NCBI GenBank assembly: GCA_002285055.1
Contig: NQYJ01000003.1
Coordinates: forward strand, 124,001 to 188,000
Length of the DNA: 64,000 bases
Direction of reading: 5' to 3'
Source of the DNA: Candidatus Izimoplasma sp. ZiA1
GTDB taxonomy: Bacteria > Bacillota_I > Bacilli_A > Izemoplasmatales > Izemoplasmataceae
Shown: positions 1-7,537 of the stretch, piece by piece
Layout: every line of letters starts with the position of its first letter
How positions within the stretch are numbered: the stretch's first letter is position 1
Program-made: the position numbers and the translations under genes
The notes under the pieces: generated by a model
Seen by the model: the letters and a program-made list of their open reading frames with translations, nothing else
Database searches by the model: none
Told to the model about the DNA's origin: nothing

Positions 1-811
1 CAAAGTCAAAATACATATAGATATCTGAACCTTCTTCAAAAAATGGACTATATATTTTTTTTATCCCAACTTGTAACACAATCATTATTATTAATCCCAC
101 AAAATATCTTATTAACTTTTTAATCCTTGAGATATTCATGTCAAAATTAACAAACTTATACTCAAATGTAATTGCAAGTATTAAACCAATTAACATACCA
201 TAAGTCTTGAACAAATCATCACTTTTAAATAAAAACACAAAAGGGAAAAACCCTATCATTAAATAATTGTAGAATCTAAATAGTTTGTCTTTATCATCAT
301 AAAATTTATTAATGAAATGTCCGATTATATAGGCAACCATTATGCCTAAGGCCGCACCAACAATAACATCCTCAAGATAATGAACCCCTAAAAACATTCT
401 ACTAAGCATCATCAATATTACTAGTAAAGTAGAGACAATGAAAAGTTTTTTTATATAAAAAGCAATTGAAAACAACATAGTACTAAAACCTTGAGTATGG
501 CCTGATGGAAAACTATTACCAGTACTTGTACCAGGTCTTAAGTTATCAACACGATCTGGGTACTCTAAAAATGGTCTTTTTGCTCCAACAATAACTTTGA
601 TTAGATTATTAAACACACCACTAACAGCTATTGTAATTGCAACAGTCTCTCCAAACTTCTTATTGTAAGTCCAATATAGAAAGCCTAAAACAGCAATTAT
701 TATGTACTGTTCACCTAAAAAAGAAATAAAACTAAAAAAGAAATCAGTAAAAGGATTACTAAGTCCTTGTACAGCTTCAACAACATTTATTGTAAATCCA
801 AGTATATTCAT
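1..811 (-). CDS. PAP2-family membrane phosphatase (3' end outside window)
   Basis: Type 2 phosphatidic acid phosphatase/undecaprenyl-diphosphatase-like membrane protein. Reading leftwards from ATG 811 gives an open frame to base 1 (270 codons, C-terminus missing). The three PAP2 motifs are visible: KVIVGAKRP (KX6RP), PSGHT, and SRMFLGVHYLED (SRX5HX3D), so the catalytic histidines are present. Several hydrophobic segments follow. GAGGTG lies 5 bases before the ATG. Family members dephosphorylate lipid pyrophosphates or phosphatidic acid at the membrane; the substrate here cannot be told. It is divergent from htpG. Confidence 0.88.
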   Translation of the reverse strand, partial: MNILGFTINVVEAVQGLSNPFTDFFFSFISFLGEQYIIIAVLGFLYWTYNKKFGETVAITIAVSGVFNNLIKVIVGAKRPFLEYPDRVDNLRPGTSTGNSFPSGHTQGFSTMLFSIAFYIKKLFIVSTLLVILMMLSRMFLGVHYLEDVIVGAALGIMVAYIIGHFINKFYDDKDKLFRFYNYLMIGFFPFVFLFKSDDLFKTYGMLIGLILAITFEYKFVNFDMNISRIKKLIRYFVGLIIMIVLQVGIKKIYSPFFEEGSDIYMYFDF

Positions 812-827
812 ACATTCACCTCAACTA

Positions 828-836
828 ATTATATCA
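828..836 (-). promoter_or_regulatory. Extended -10 element for the PAP2 gene
   Basis: On the minus strand this reads TGATATAAT, an extended -10, 17 bases upstream of the PAP2 start codon. No convincing -35 is seen, which is usual with extended -10 promoters. Confidence 0.5.
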
Positions 837-896
837 TAATAATTTAATGAAGTTTGAAAAATGTATGAAACAAAGAATAGTAAAAAAAATACACAT

Positions 897-939
897 TTAG
901 CACTCACATATTGACAGTGCTATTAAGTGAGTGTATAAT
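897..939 (+). promoter_or_regulatory. htpG promoter overlapped by a CIRCE-like HrcA operator
   Basis: TTGACA (911-916), a 17-base spacer and TATAAT (934-939) form a consensus sigma-A promoter. TTAGCACTC (897-905), nine bases, then CAGTGCTAT (915-923) matches the CIRCE operator TTAGCACTC-N9-GAGTGCTAA except for the outermost base at each end of the right arm. A second inverted repeat, CACTCAC (901-907) and GTGAGTG (927-933), overlaps it. HrcA binding here would cover the -35 box. HrcA control of htpG is inferred. Confidence 0.8.
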
Positions 940-982
940 ATGAAATTGAAGAAGATAATTAACAGAAGGGAAGAATATAATA

Positions 983-2890
983 ATGGCAAAAAAAAGACAA
1001 TTTCAAACTGAATCAAAAAGACTATTAGACTTAATGATAAATTCTATTTACACTCATAAAGAAATCTTTTTGAGAGAACTTATAAGTAATGCAAGTGATG
1101 CGATTGATAAAAGACATTACAACTCACTTACCGATGCTTCAATAGCCGGTGATGATTACAACATACTTATTGAAAAAGATGAGGATTTAAGAACTTTAAC
1201 TATTACTGATAATGGTATTGGTTTAACTGAAGATGAGCTAATTAGTAATCTTGGTATAATCGCTAAAAGTGGGACAAAAGAGTTCAAAGAGAATATCAAA
1301 GACTTGAATGATTTGGAAATAATCGGGCAATTTGGTGTTGGGTTTTATAGTGCGTTTATGGTTTCTAAAAAGGTTACTGTTTATTCAAAATCAGTTTATA
1401 GTGAAAAAGGCTACAAATGGGAAAGTACAGGTACTGAGACTTATACTATTGATGAATGTGATATCACAAATCCAGGTACAAAAATTGTGTTATCTTTAAG
1501 AGATAATAGTGAAGAATTAGAAGAGGATTTTGATGAATACCTTAAGGAATATAAAATTAAAGAACTTGTTAAAAAATATAGTGATTATATTCGATACCCA
1601 ATAAAAACTGAAACAACAAACTACAATTATTCGAATGAAGATAACGAGGAACCAACAGTAACAAAATCAATTGAAATAATAAACTCTATGATTCCATTAT
1701 GGAAAAAATCAAAAAATGACATTGAGGAAAAAGAGTTGTTTGAGTTTTACCAACATCAGTTTAATGACTTCCAAGATCCCCTATTTCACCTTCATTCGAA
1801 AGTAGAAGGTAACTTAAGTTTTACAAGTTTATTATTTGTACCTAAAAAAGCACCTTATGATTTATATACCGAAAAATTTGAAAAGGGATTAATGCTTTAT
1901 ACAAATGGTGTAATGATCATGGAAAAAACAAAAGAACTTTTACCTGACTACTTAAGATTTGTTAAAGGATTAGTTGATTCAAACGATTTGAGTTTGAATA
2001 TTAGTAGAGAAATGTTACAACAAGATAAACAACTTAAAAAAATTGCTGTAACTATTGAGAAAAAAATATTAAATGAACTTGAAAAAATGCTAAAAAGAGA
2101 TCGCGAACTATATAATGAGTTCTACAATGTCTATGGTGTAAACTTAAAATATGGTATTTATGACAACTTTGGGGCTAAAAAAGACGATTTAAAAGAACTT
2201 ATTCTTTTCAAAACAACTAATAATGATGATTTGATAACTCTAAAAGAATATACAGAAAGCTTACTAACAGATCAAAAATATATTTATTATGCATCAGGTA
2301 AGAACAAGGCTCAAATTAATGCTTTACCACAAATGGATTTAATAAAAGATAAAGGATATAATGTCCTAATGCTAACTGATGATGTTGATGAGTTTATGAT
2401 AAATGTTTTAAGTAAATATAATGAGATTGAGTTTAAATCAATAAATCAAGGAGACTTAGATTTAAAAGATGAGGAACTAGAAGAACAAGTAAACGAAAAA
2501 CAAGAAGTATCAAAAGGTATGTTAGAAGGTATTAAAGAAGCACTAGGAGATAAAATTACTGACGTTAAACTATCTAAAAGACTTAAGGATTCTCCAGTAT
2601 GTTTAGTAAGTACTGAAGGGGTTAGTTTAGAAATGGAAAAAGTTCTAAACAATATGCCAATTGAAAACCAAACAAAGGCTCAAAAAGTTCTAGAAATTAA
2701 CCCAAACCATGATTTATTTAAAGCTCTAGAAAATCTATATGAGAACGACAAGTCTTTATTAGCAGACTATTCAGATTTGTTATATAACCAAGCATTAATG
2801 ATTGAAGGAATGCAAGTTGAGAACCCAGTAGAATTTTCAAATAGAATGGTAAAATTAATGATTATCGCAAACAAAAAAAATGAAGACTAG
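983..2890 (+). CDS. htpG: Molecular chaperone HtpG (Hsp90)
   Basis: ATP-dependent cytosolic chaperone of the Hsp90 family, 635 residues, about the normal bacterial length. The GHKL ATPase domain shows the N-box (RELISNASDAIDK), TDNGIGLT and GQFGVGFYSAF. The middle domain contains the SLNISREMLQ segment with the catalytic-loop arginine. The C-terminal dimerisation domain is complete. The start ATG follows AGAAGGGAAG. It is a single-gene unit: its own CIRCE-like promoter upstream and a terminator that overlaps its last codons. Heat-shock control by HrcA is likely from the operator. Confidence 0.97.
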   Translation: MAKKRQFQTESKRLLDLMINSIYTHKEIFLRELISNASDAIDKRHYNSLTDASIAGDDYNILIEKDEDLRTLTITDNGIGLTEDELISNLGIIAKSGTKEFKENIKDLNDLEIIGQFGVGFYSAFMVSKKVTVYSKSVYSEKGYKWESTGTETYTIDECDITNPGTKIVLSLRDNSEELEEDFDEYLKEYKIKELVKKYSDYIRYPIKTETTNYNYSNEDNEEPTVTKSIEIINSMIPLWKKSKNDIEEKELFEFYQHQFNDFQDPLFHLHSKVEGNLSFTSLLFVPKKAPYDLYTEKFEKGLMLYTNGVMIMEKTKELLPDYLRFVKGLVDSNDLSLNISREMLQQDKQLKKIAVTIEKKILNELEKMLKRDRELYNEFYNVYGVNLKYGIYDNFGAKKDDLKELILFKTTNNDDLITLKEYTESLLTDQKYIYYASGKNKAQINALPQMDLIKDKGYNVLMLTDDVDEFMINVLSKYNEIEFKSINQGDLDLKDEELEEQVNEKQEVSKGMLEGIKEALGDKITDVKLSKRLKDSPVCLVSTEGVSLEMEKVLNNMPIENQTKAQKVLEINPNHDLFKALENLYENDKSLLADYSDLLYNQALMIEGMQVENPVEFSNRMVKLMIIANKKNED

Positions 2891-2905
2891 TCTTCATTTT
2901 TTTTT
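2873..2905. terminator. Bidirectional intrinsic terminator between htpG and the HPr-like gene
   Basis: A-run, TGAAGA, loop CTAG, TCTTCA, T-run. The hairpin overlaps the htpG stop codon and serves the convergent PTS operon on the minus strand as well. Confidence 0.85.
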
Positions 2906-2909
2906 GAGG

Positions 2910-3182
2910 TTATACTATAATACAGAAATTTTCTTTCTTAAGTAATTGTAGGATTGCAGGTAAAGCTGTTGCTTCATCACTTCCATCAACTATTATAGTA
3001 ATAGTGTCATCAACCTTAATTTCAAGATTTAGAATAGATAAAACTGAGTTTGTTTGTCTCACTTGATCAGCTTTTTGAATAAAAATTTCTGATTTATAAT
3101 TATTAGTTATTGAGATAAGCTTTGATGCAGGTCTTAGATGTAAACCAAGCTTATCAATTACTTTTATGTTAGTTTTTATCAT
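2910..3182 (-). CDS. HPr-family phosphocarrier protein
   Basis: 90-residue HPr-like protein. The phosphorylatable histidine lies in GLHLRPAS (HPr His-15 motif) and a serine aligns with the regulatory Ser-46 (NSVLSIL). It is the last gene of a PTS operon and its ATG overlaps the stop of the SIS gene (TAATG). Being in a sugar-specific operon and differing from the usual HPr sequence, it may be a dedicated phosphocarrier (FPr-like) for this transporter instead of the general HPr, or the only HPr; the window cannot decide. Confidence 0.88.
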   Translation of the reverse strand: MIKTNIKVIDKLGLHLRPASKLISITNNYKSEIFIQKADQVRQTNSVLSILNLEIKVDDTITIIVDGSDEATALPAILQLLKKENFCIIV

Positions 3183-3916
3183 TATTGATAATGGATTAAA
3201 TCTTTGTATTTTTTAAATATTTCATCATTGTGTTTTTCTCCACCATCTATGTTTGCACTAAAGAAGATTGGAGGTGTCACGCCATCTTTTTGTAATCTAA
3301 TTGCAGTTTCAGATACAATTATATTCATTATTGTACTACCTACTACAGTAGATGTTGGTGCAACCTTTTGTGTTAAACCATCAACTCTAACAGTTGCATC
3401 TCCAATATCCCCATGATTATCAAGAACAATATCGGCCAACTCATAAAGATTTTTATTGCATTTATGTCTACTTTTGACATTTTTTGAATAATCTAGATTA
3501 GTTAAGGCAATAATATTAACCCCAATAGATTTAGCGTAAAGCGCTAAATCTATTGCTACTGGGTTTCTTCCTGAAACTGAATGAATAATTAGACAGTCAG
3601 ACTTCTTTAACTTTGTGTTTCTACCAATAATTGATCCATAACCATCTAAACGTTCCATTTCGGAAGTTTTTGTAACTGGTTTGGTTGATAACATTATCGA
3701 AGGTTCAAAGATGGGATTAAACAAAGCTAAACCTCCAGCTCTGTAAAAGAGTTCCTCGCTAATTATTCCAGCATGGGATGCTCCAAAAACAAATAATTGA
3801 TTATTATTCTTAATTGTATTTGTTATTAGTTCAATACTTGCTTCAATATTACTATTTTCAAGTTTCTCTATTTTTTTTAGTATTTCGTAAACATTTTCTA
3901 AATATTGGTAACTCAT
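3182..3916 (-). CDS. SIS-domain phosphosugar-binding protein (UPF0309-like)
   Basis: 244 residues with a sugar isomerase (SIS) fold: FVFGASHAGIISEEL near residues 40-55, HSVSGRNPVAIDLA near 110-125 and a C-terminal conserved block (GLTQKVAPTSTVVGSTIMN). It resembles the COG4821/UPF0309 phosphosugar-binding proteins. Its place between EIIC and HPr suggests it acts on the phosphosugar imported by this PTS. The exact reaction is unknown. The start is 2 bases downstream of the EIIC stop with no strong ribosome site, suggesting translational coupling. Confidence 0.82.
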   Translation of the reverse strand: MSYQYLENVYEILKKIEKLENSNIEASIELITNTIKNNNQLFVFGASHAGIISEELFYRAGGLALFNPIFEPSIMLSTKPVTKTSEMERLDGYGSIIGRNTKLKKSDCLIIHSVSGRNPVAIDLALYAKSIGVNIIALTNLDYSKNVKSRHKCNKNLYELADIVLDNHGDIGDATVRVDGLTQKVAPTSTVVGSTIMNIIVSETAIRLQKDGVTPPIFFSANIDGGEKHNDEIFKKYKDLIHYQ

Positions 3917-3918
3917 GT

Positions 3919-5172
3919 TTATGCTATAAGACCAATTAAGTCCCCAATAAATTTAGCTATTGATCCAAAGAATGACATACCGTTACCACCAAAGATTAAT
4001 ATCCAGTCTTGAATAGTTGAAGAATATACGATTGCAGAAACTCCAGCTAACAATACCATAAATATTGCAGCAGCACTAGTACCAAGAATAGCTCCTTTAA
4101 GACCACCTTGCCCTTCACCAATAACAGCAGCAGTACCACATTCAAAGAAACTAGTGATAACTAATGGTATTAAGATAACTCCAAATAACCCTGTTACATT
4201 AGCAATTATAATTAAGGCAGTAGATAAAATCATAGCTACAACAAAACCAATAATTGCAGCATTAGGTTTGTAGTTAAATAAGATAGGGCAATCCAATGCA
4301 GGAATTGCATCAGGTACTAATTTTTCAGAAATACCTTGGAATGCCGGAATGATTTGATTTACTAACATTCTAACACCTTGTAGCATAACAATTAATCCAG
4401 CTCCGAACATTAAAGCTTGTTCAAATGCATAGAAGAATAATGGTTGATCTACAGTACTAAATGCATCTTTTACTGTTAATCCTAATACAGTAAACATAAT
4501 AAATATTACTAAACCACCCATTATTGATACTTCTTTAAAGAAAGATAAACCTTTAGGAATATTTAAATCCTCTGTAGATTTTGCTTTGTTACCAAATTTT
4601 TTAGCAACAAAACCTGAAATTAAAGATAAGATACCTGATGGATGACCAAGTGTAAATGATTCATCTTCAGTAACAGCACTTACATATTTTCTTAGCAACC
4701 AAGGCATAATAGACCAGTATAATGCTGATGTAACTGCACCAAAAATAACAAGAACTGTTCCACTTAAACCTGCTTCAACACCAGCAGCAACAAATATAAA
4801 TGGGAACCACCATAAGAAGTGACCTGTTAAAAATATAACTTTAATTCTTGTAAATCTAGCAATAAGCAAATGAATACCAAAACCAATTAGCATTGCTAAA
4901 CCTACAGTACCACCGTATTCAGCAGTAAAAACATCAGTTAAAGCTTCTGTTGCACCACTGTCGCTAAAGTTTTGGAATAGGATATTGATTGGTAAAATTG
5001 CGTTAACTAATAATCCAGTCCCGATTTGTAGAATGTACATACCAAATGCTGCTAATAAAGCACCTTTTACTACATCACCAATTGACTTTTTTTGAAGTAG
5101 CAAACCTAAAGCAGCAATTAACCCAAGTAAAATAGGTGGGTTTCTAAAAATGTTGTCGATAATAAAATTCAT
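3919..5172 (-). CDS. PTS EIIC component, ascorbate (UlaA/SgaT) family
   Basis: 417-residue polytopic membrane permease of the PTS-AG superfamily, with about ten hydrophobic segments. The N-terminus (NPPILLGLIAALGLLLQKKS) and the block TGHFLWWFPFIFVAAG are typical of UlaA-like EIIC proteins. With the EIIB and EIIA genes upstream it forms a complete transporter. The ascorbate label is a family name: no UlaG/D/E/F ascorbate pathway genes are here, and the SIS gene argues for another sugar. ATG 5172 shares bases with the EIIB stop. Confidence 0.87.
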   Translation of the reverse strand: MNFIIDNIFRNPPILLGLIAALGLLLQKKSIGDVVKGALLAAFGMYILQIGTGLLVNAILPINILFQNFSDSGATEALTDVFTAEYGGTVGLAMLIGFGIHLLIARFTRIKVIFLTGHFLWWFPFIFVAAGVEAGLSGTVLVIFGAVTSALYWSIMPWLLRKYVSAVTEDESFTLGHPSGILSLISGFVAKKFGNKAKSTEDLNIPKGLSFFKEVSIMGGLVIFIMFTVLGLTVKDAFSTVDQPLFFYAFEQALMFGAGLIVMLQGVRMLVNQIIPAFQGISEKLVPDAIPALDCPILFNYKPNAAIIGFVVAMILSTALIIIANVTGLFGVILIPLVITSFFECGTAAVIGEGQGGLKGAILGTSAAAIFMVLLAGVSAIVYSSTIQDWILIFGGNGMSFFGSIAKFIGDLIGLIA

Positions 5173-5450
5173 TAATTTTCCTCCTCTATAAATTTACTTA
5201 ACTGTCCTTTAACTTCTTCTATATTTAAATACTTTTTAATTGGGAGAACAGGCACTTTCACTGTACTCCTTAAAGTCTCAGCTAACTCATATGATGTGAA
5301 TATAACATCACAATTTGTTCCTCTTGCATTAGTTGTATCTGTATTTTCAACTTCAGCATCGATTCCAAGCTCACGACAAGCTTTTGCAATTGTCATTTTT
5401 AATACCATCGATGATCCTACACCAAAGCCACATACTGCTAATATTTTCAT
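5172..5450 (-). CDS. PTS EIIB component, ascorbate (UlaB/SgaB) family
   Basis: 92-residue cytosolic EIIB. The phospho-cysteine is Cys7 in AVCGFGVGSSMVLKM, the P-loop-like signature of the lactose/ascorbate EIIB class. It takes phosphate from EIIA and passes it to the sugar carried by EIIC. AGGAGG lies 6-7 bases before the ATG; the stop overlaps the EIIC start. Confidence 0.9.
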   Translation of the reverse strand: MKILAVCGFGVGSSMVLKMTIAKACRELGIDAEVENTDTTNARGTNCDVIFTSYELAETLRSTVKVPVLPIKKYLNIEEVKGQLSKFIEEEN

Positions 5451-5460
5451 ATTTTTCCTC

Positions 5461-5898
5461 CTAAGAATATTTTTTAATAAGTTCGAATATTACATCGATA
5501 TCACTTGTATTTAAGATTATATCGATATTTGTTTTATCCATAAATAAATCTGTAAGGCTTGACAAAGCTTTTATATGTTTTTCATTATCTGATGCGGCTA
5601 ATACTATTAACAACTTCACTTCTTTACCAAGTAAATCAAAGCCTTTATTTATTTTTAATAACGACATTGATAGTTCATTAACTCCATCCTCAGGTCTTGC
5701 ATGTGCTAAGGCTAAATAATCATCTAGCACTATATATGGTCCATGGTCTACTAGACTTTGAATCATTGCATTTACATAGGAATCTTCAATTTCACCTTTT
5801 TCTAGTAGTACATTTGCTGCTTCTTTTATAGCTGATTGCCAGTCTTCGCAGTTATCAACAATTTTAATTTTGTCTTTTGTTAGTAGTTCACTTAACAT
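5461..5898 (-). CDS. Probable separately translated PTS EIIA (internal start)
   Basis: Within the regulator frame, AAGGAGGG (5905-5912 on the minus strand) lies 6 bases before an in-frame ATG at 5898. Initiation there would give a 145-residue EIIA (UlaC-like), starting MLSELLTKDK, with His66 in ALAHARPED. This is the best ribosome site in the operon. I infer two products: a full-length regulator and free EIIA that can serve the transporter. No other EIIA gene is present in the operon, which supports this. Confidence 0.6.
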   Translation of the reverse strand: MLSELLTKDKIKIVDNCEDWQSAIKEAANVLLEKGEIEDSYVNAMIQSLVDHGPYIVLDDYLALAHARPEDGVNELSMSLLKINKGFDLLGKEVKLLIVLAASDNEKHIKALSSLTDLFMDKTNIDIILNTSDIDVIFELIKKYS

Positions 5899-7389
5899 TT
5901 TAGACCCTCCTTTATGATTTTTTTTATTGAACACCTTTTTATATAACTCGTTCTTTAAACCATCTATATCTCTAATTTCACCATATTTACCATATATTGT
6001 GATTAGCTCATCTATAGATAGTTGGGTATTACCAGGTAAATCATGAAATATGTTTTTACTTATTGTTGATAAATCACTGTTTTTAAGTATAGGATTTACC
6101 ATAATAACATTTTGAGTATCTCCGATTTCAACTGTTGAAATGATCCAGTCATAGTCATTTCTATTTATAGTTTTTAGTTTAGATAATGGCAAACTATCCA
6201 CTATGTGAAGTTGAGGAAAATGCTTTTCTAATTGATACTGTAGTGTTTTTGTAACAGTTATTCCATTAGGACAAACAATTAATATCCTTTTCTTTTTTAG
6301 AATTTCAAGTGAGTCTCTTTCAATATATGCACCTATATAGGAAACAATAAACGCTATTTCCTCATCTCGTATATCTTCTAAATCTTCTAAGGAGTTACTT
6401 TCCTTAAAAATACTTTTTGTTAACCTAAATAAAGATGGATATTTTATTTTTATCTCGTTCATAAGGGGATTTATTATTGGAAACTGATACTTAATTCTGT
6501 TATATGAACTGAATAAATGTCTTGTTAAACTTCTTTTGCATTCCTCTTTGTCCTTAAAGAAAATTAATAATTTTTGTTCAACTTCATATAATAAAGTGTC
6601 AACTTTGTTTATAATTTCTGTTTCATTTACAAACTCGTTTAAACTTGATAAAGAACTTACATATGCTGATAAATATTTTTGCTCTTCTACTGGACATATA
6701 TTTAACAAAGTTGCAATATTCTTAAAATGCTTAAACATTGCGGAACTTTTATATAAACTCTTTGAACTTGCAAAATTGTTATTGCTTATACGAAAGTTAA
6801 TGAACTTTACATAGTCAGATAGAACTAATAATGAGTAGTCTGTTAACTGTAGATTACTCATTATATTAAATTTTTTTACTTCATCAGAAATTTCTATTGA
6901 ACTATTATTTATTCGATTATTAATTAAATATAACTCTCTGATTTTTATCTCATCACCCTTAATTTTATAACCATCTTCAAAGTAGATTTCCAAATGGTCA
7001 CTGGTTAAATCGTCTTTGATATGTTTGATTGTTTGAGTAATAGTTGTTTCACTAAGTAACATTTTTTTTGATATTGACATTTTTGTGGGTTTTAGACCTT
7101 TAATAATATCAATTAAAATCTGTGATTTTCTATTTTCATAAGATAAGTATTGTTCATAATCAAATCCGTTTTTACTCTTAAACTTAATCTCTATTTGATG
7201 ATAATCACCAGTTAATAAAAGGTCATTCTCGACTTTGATAACTTCACCAACATCTTGAATTCTTTCATTGATTTTAGTTATATCATAATATAAGGTTCTT
7301 CTTGAGACATTTAGTTTTTTTAGCATCTCATTAAAGTTAACTCTTTCGCTTGTTAGTAGTTCTAAAATTATTTCATCAATACGTTCCAT
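5461..7389 (-). CDS. PRD-type transcriptional activator fused to PTS EIIA
   Basis: 642-residue multidomain regulator of the BglG/MtlR/LicR type. Order: N-terminal helix-turn-helix (residues 1-50, NVSRRTLYYDI), PTS regulation domains (about 180-345), an EIIB-like domain with Cys near residue 373 (RILIVCPNG), then from residue 498 an ascorbate-type EIIA domain with the phosphorylatable His563 (ALAHARPED). These proteins sense sugar flux through phosphorylation and activate the operon they head. The EIIA part has its own ribosome site and ATG inside the frame. AGAGAGGAG precedes the main start. Confidence 0.88.
   Translation of the reverse strand: MERIDEIILELLTSERVNFNEMLKKLNVSRRTLYYDITKINERIQDVGEVIKVENDLLLTGDYHQIEIKFKSKNGFDYEQYLSYENRKSQILIDIIKGLKPTKMSISKKMLLSETTITQTIKHIKDDLTSDHLEIYFEDGYKIKGDEIKIRELYLINNRINNSSIEISDEVKKFNIMSNLQLTDYSLLVLSDYVKFINFRISNNNFASSKSLYKSSAMFKHFKNIATLLNICPVEEQKYLSAYVSSLSSLNEFVNETEIINKVDTLLYEVEQKLLIFFKDKEECKRSLTRHLFSSYNRIKYQFPIINPLMNEIKIKYPSLFRLTKSIFKESNSLEDLEDIRDEEIAFIVSYIGAYIERDSLEILKKKRILIVCPNGITVTKTLQYQLEKHFPQLHIVDSLPLSKLKTINRNDYDWIISTVEIGDTQNVIMVNPILKNSDLSTISKNIFHDLPGNTQLSIDELITIYGKYGEIRDIDGLKNELYKKVFNKKNHKGGSKMLSELLTKDKIKIVDNCEDWQSAIKEAANVLLEKGEIEDSYVNAMIQSLVDHGPYIVLDDYLALAHARPEDGVNELSMSLLKINKGFDLLGKEVKLLIVLAASDNEKHIKALSSLTDLFMDKTNIDIILNTSDIDVIFELIKKYS
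5898..5912 (-). promoter_or_regulatory. Strong internal ribosome binding site before the EIIA domain
   Basis: Minus strand AAGGAGGG, six bases, ATG, all inside and in frame with the 642-codon regulator gene. It decides the second start of the EIIA product. Confidence 0.7.
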
Positions 7390-7407
7390 AGTTGTCTCCT
7401 CTCTTTA

Positions 7408-7436
7408 ATTAAACTAATTTATCAGTCATTCCTCAA
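7408..7436 (-). promoter_or_regulatory. Putative promoter of the PTS operon
   Basis: Minus strand TTGAGG (7431-7436), 17-base spacer, TTTAAT (7408-7413), about 20 bases before the regulator start. Both boxes are weak, as expected for an activator-dependent promoter. Confidence 0.45.
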
Positions 7437-7445
7437 TATTCTTTC

Positions 7446-7474
7446 TTTGCACAAACCTGATTTCATTTTGCACA
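7446..7474 (-). repeat. Two TTTGCACA direct repeats, possible activator site
   Basis: TTTGCACA at 7446-7453 and 7467-7474, spaced 21 bases (two helical turns), directly upstream of the putative PTS -35 box. The position suits binding sites for the PRD activator encoded by the first gene. This is inference. Confidence 0.45.
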
Positions 7475-7480
7475 GAAATA

Positions 7481-7533
7481 TAAAAACAGAGGAAAATAAT
7501 TATGATAAAAATCACTATTATTTACCTCTGTTA
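7481..7533 (-). terminator. Intrinsic terminator of the HD-GYP gene
   Basis: Minus strand stem AACAGAGG/CCTCTGTT extended past one mismatch by AAATAAT/ATTATTT, followed by a T-rich tail, immediately after the HD-GYP stop codon. Confidence 0.8.
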
Positions 7534-7537
7534 GCTT

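Noticed and set aside
3919..5450. Naming the transporter as an ascorbate PTS (ulaA/ulaB)
   Set aside because: Family similarity only; no ascorbate-pathway enzymes are present and the SIS gene suggests another substrate.
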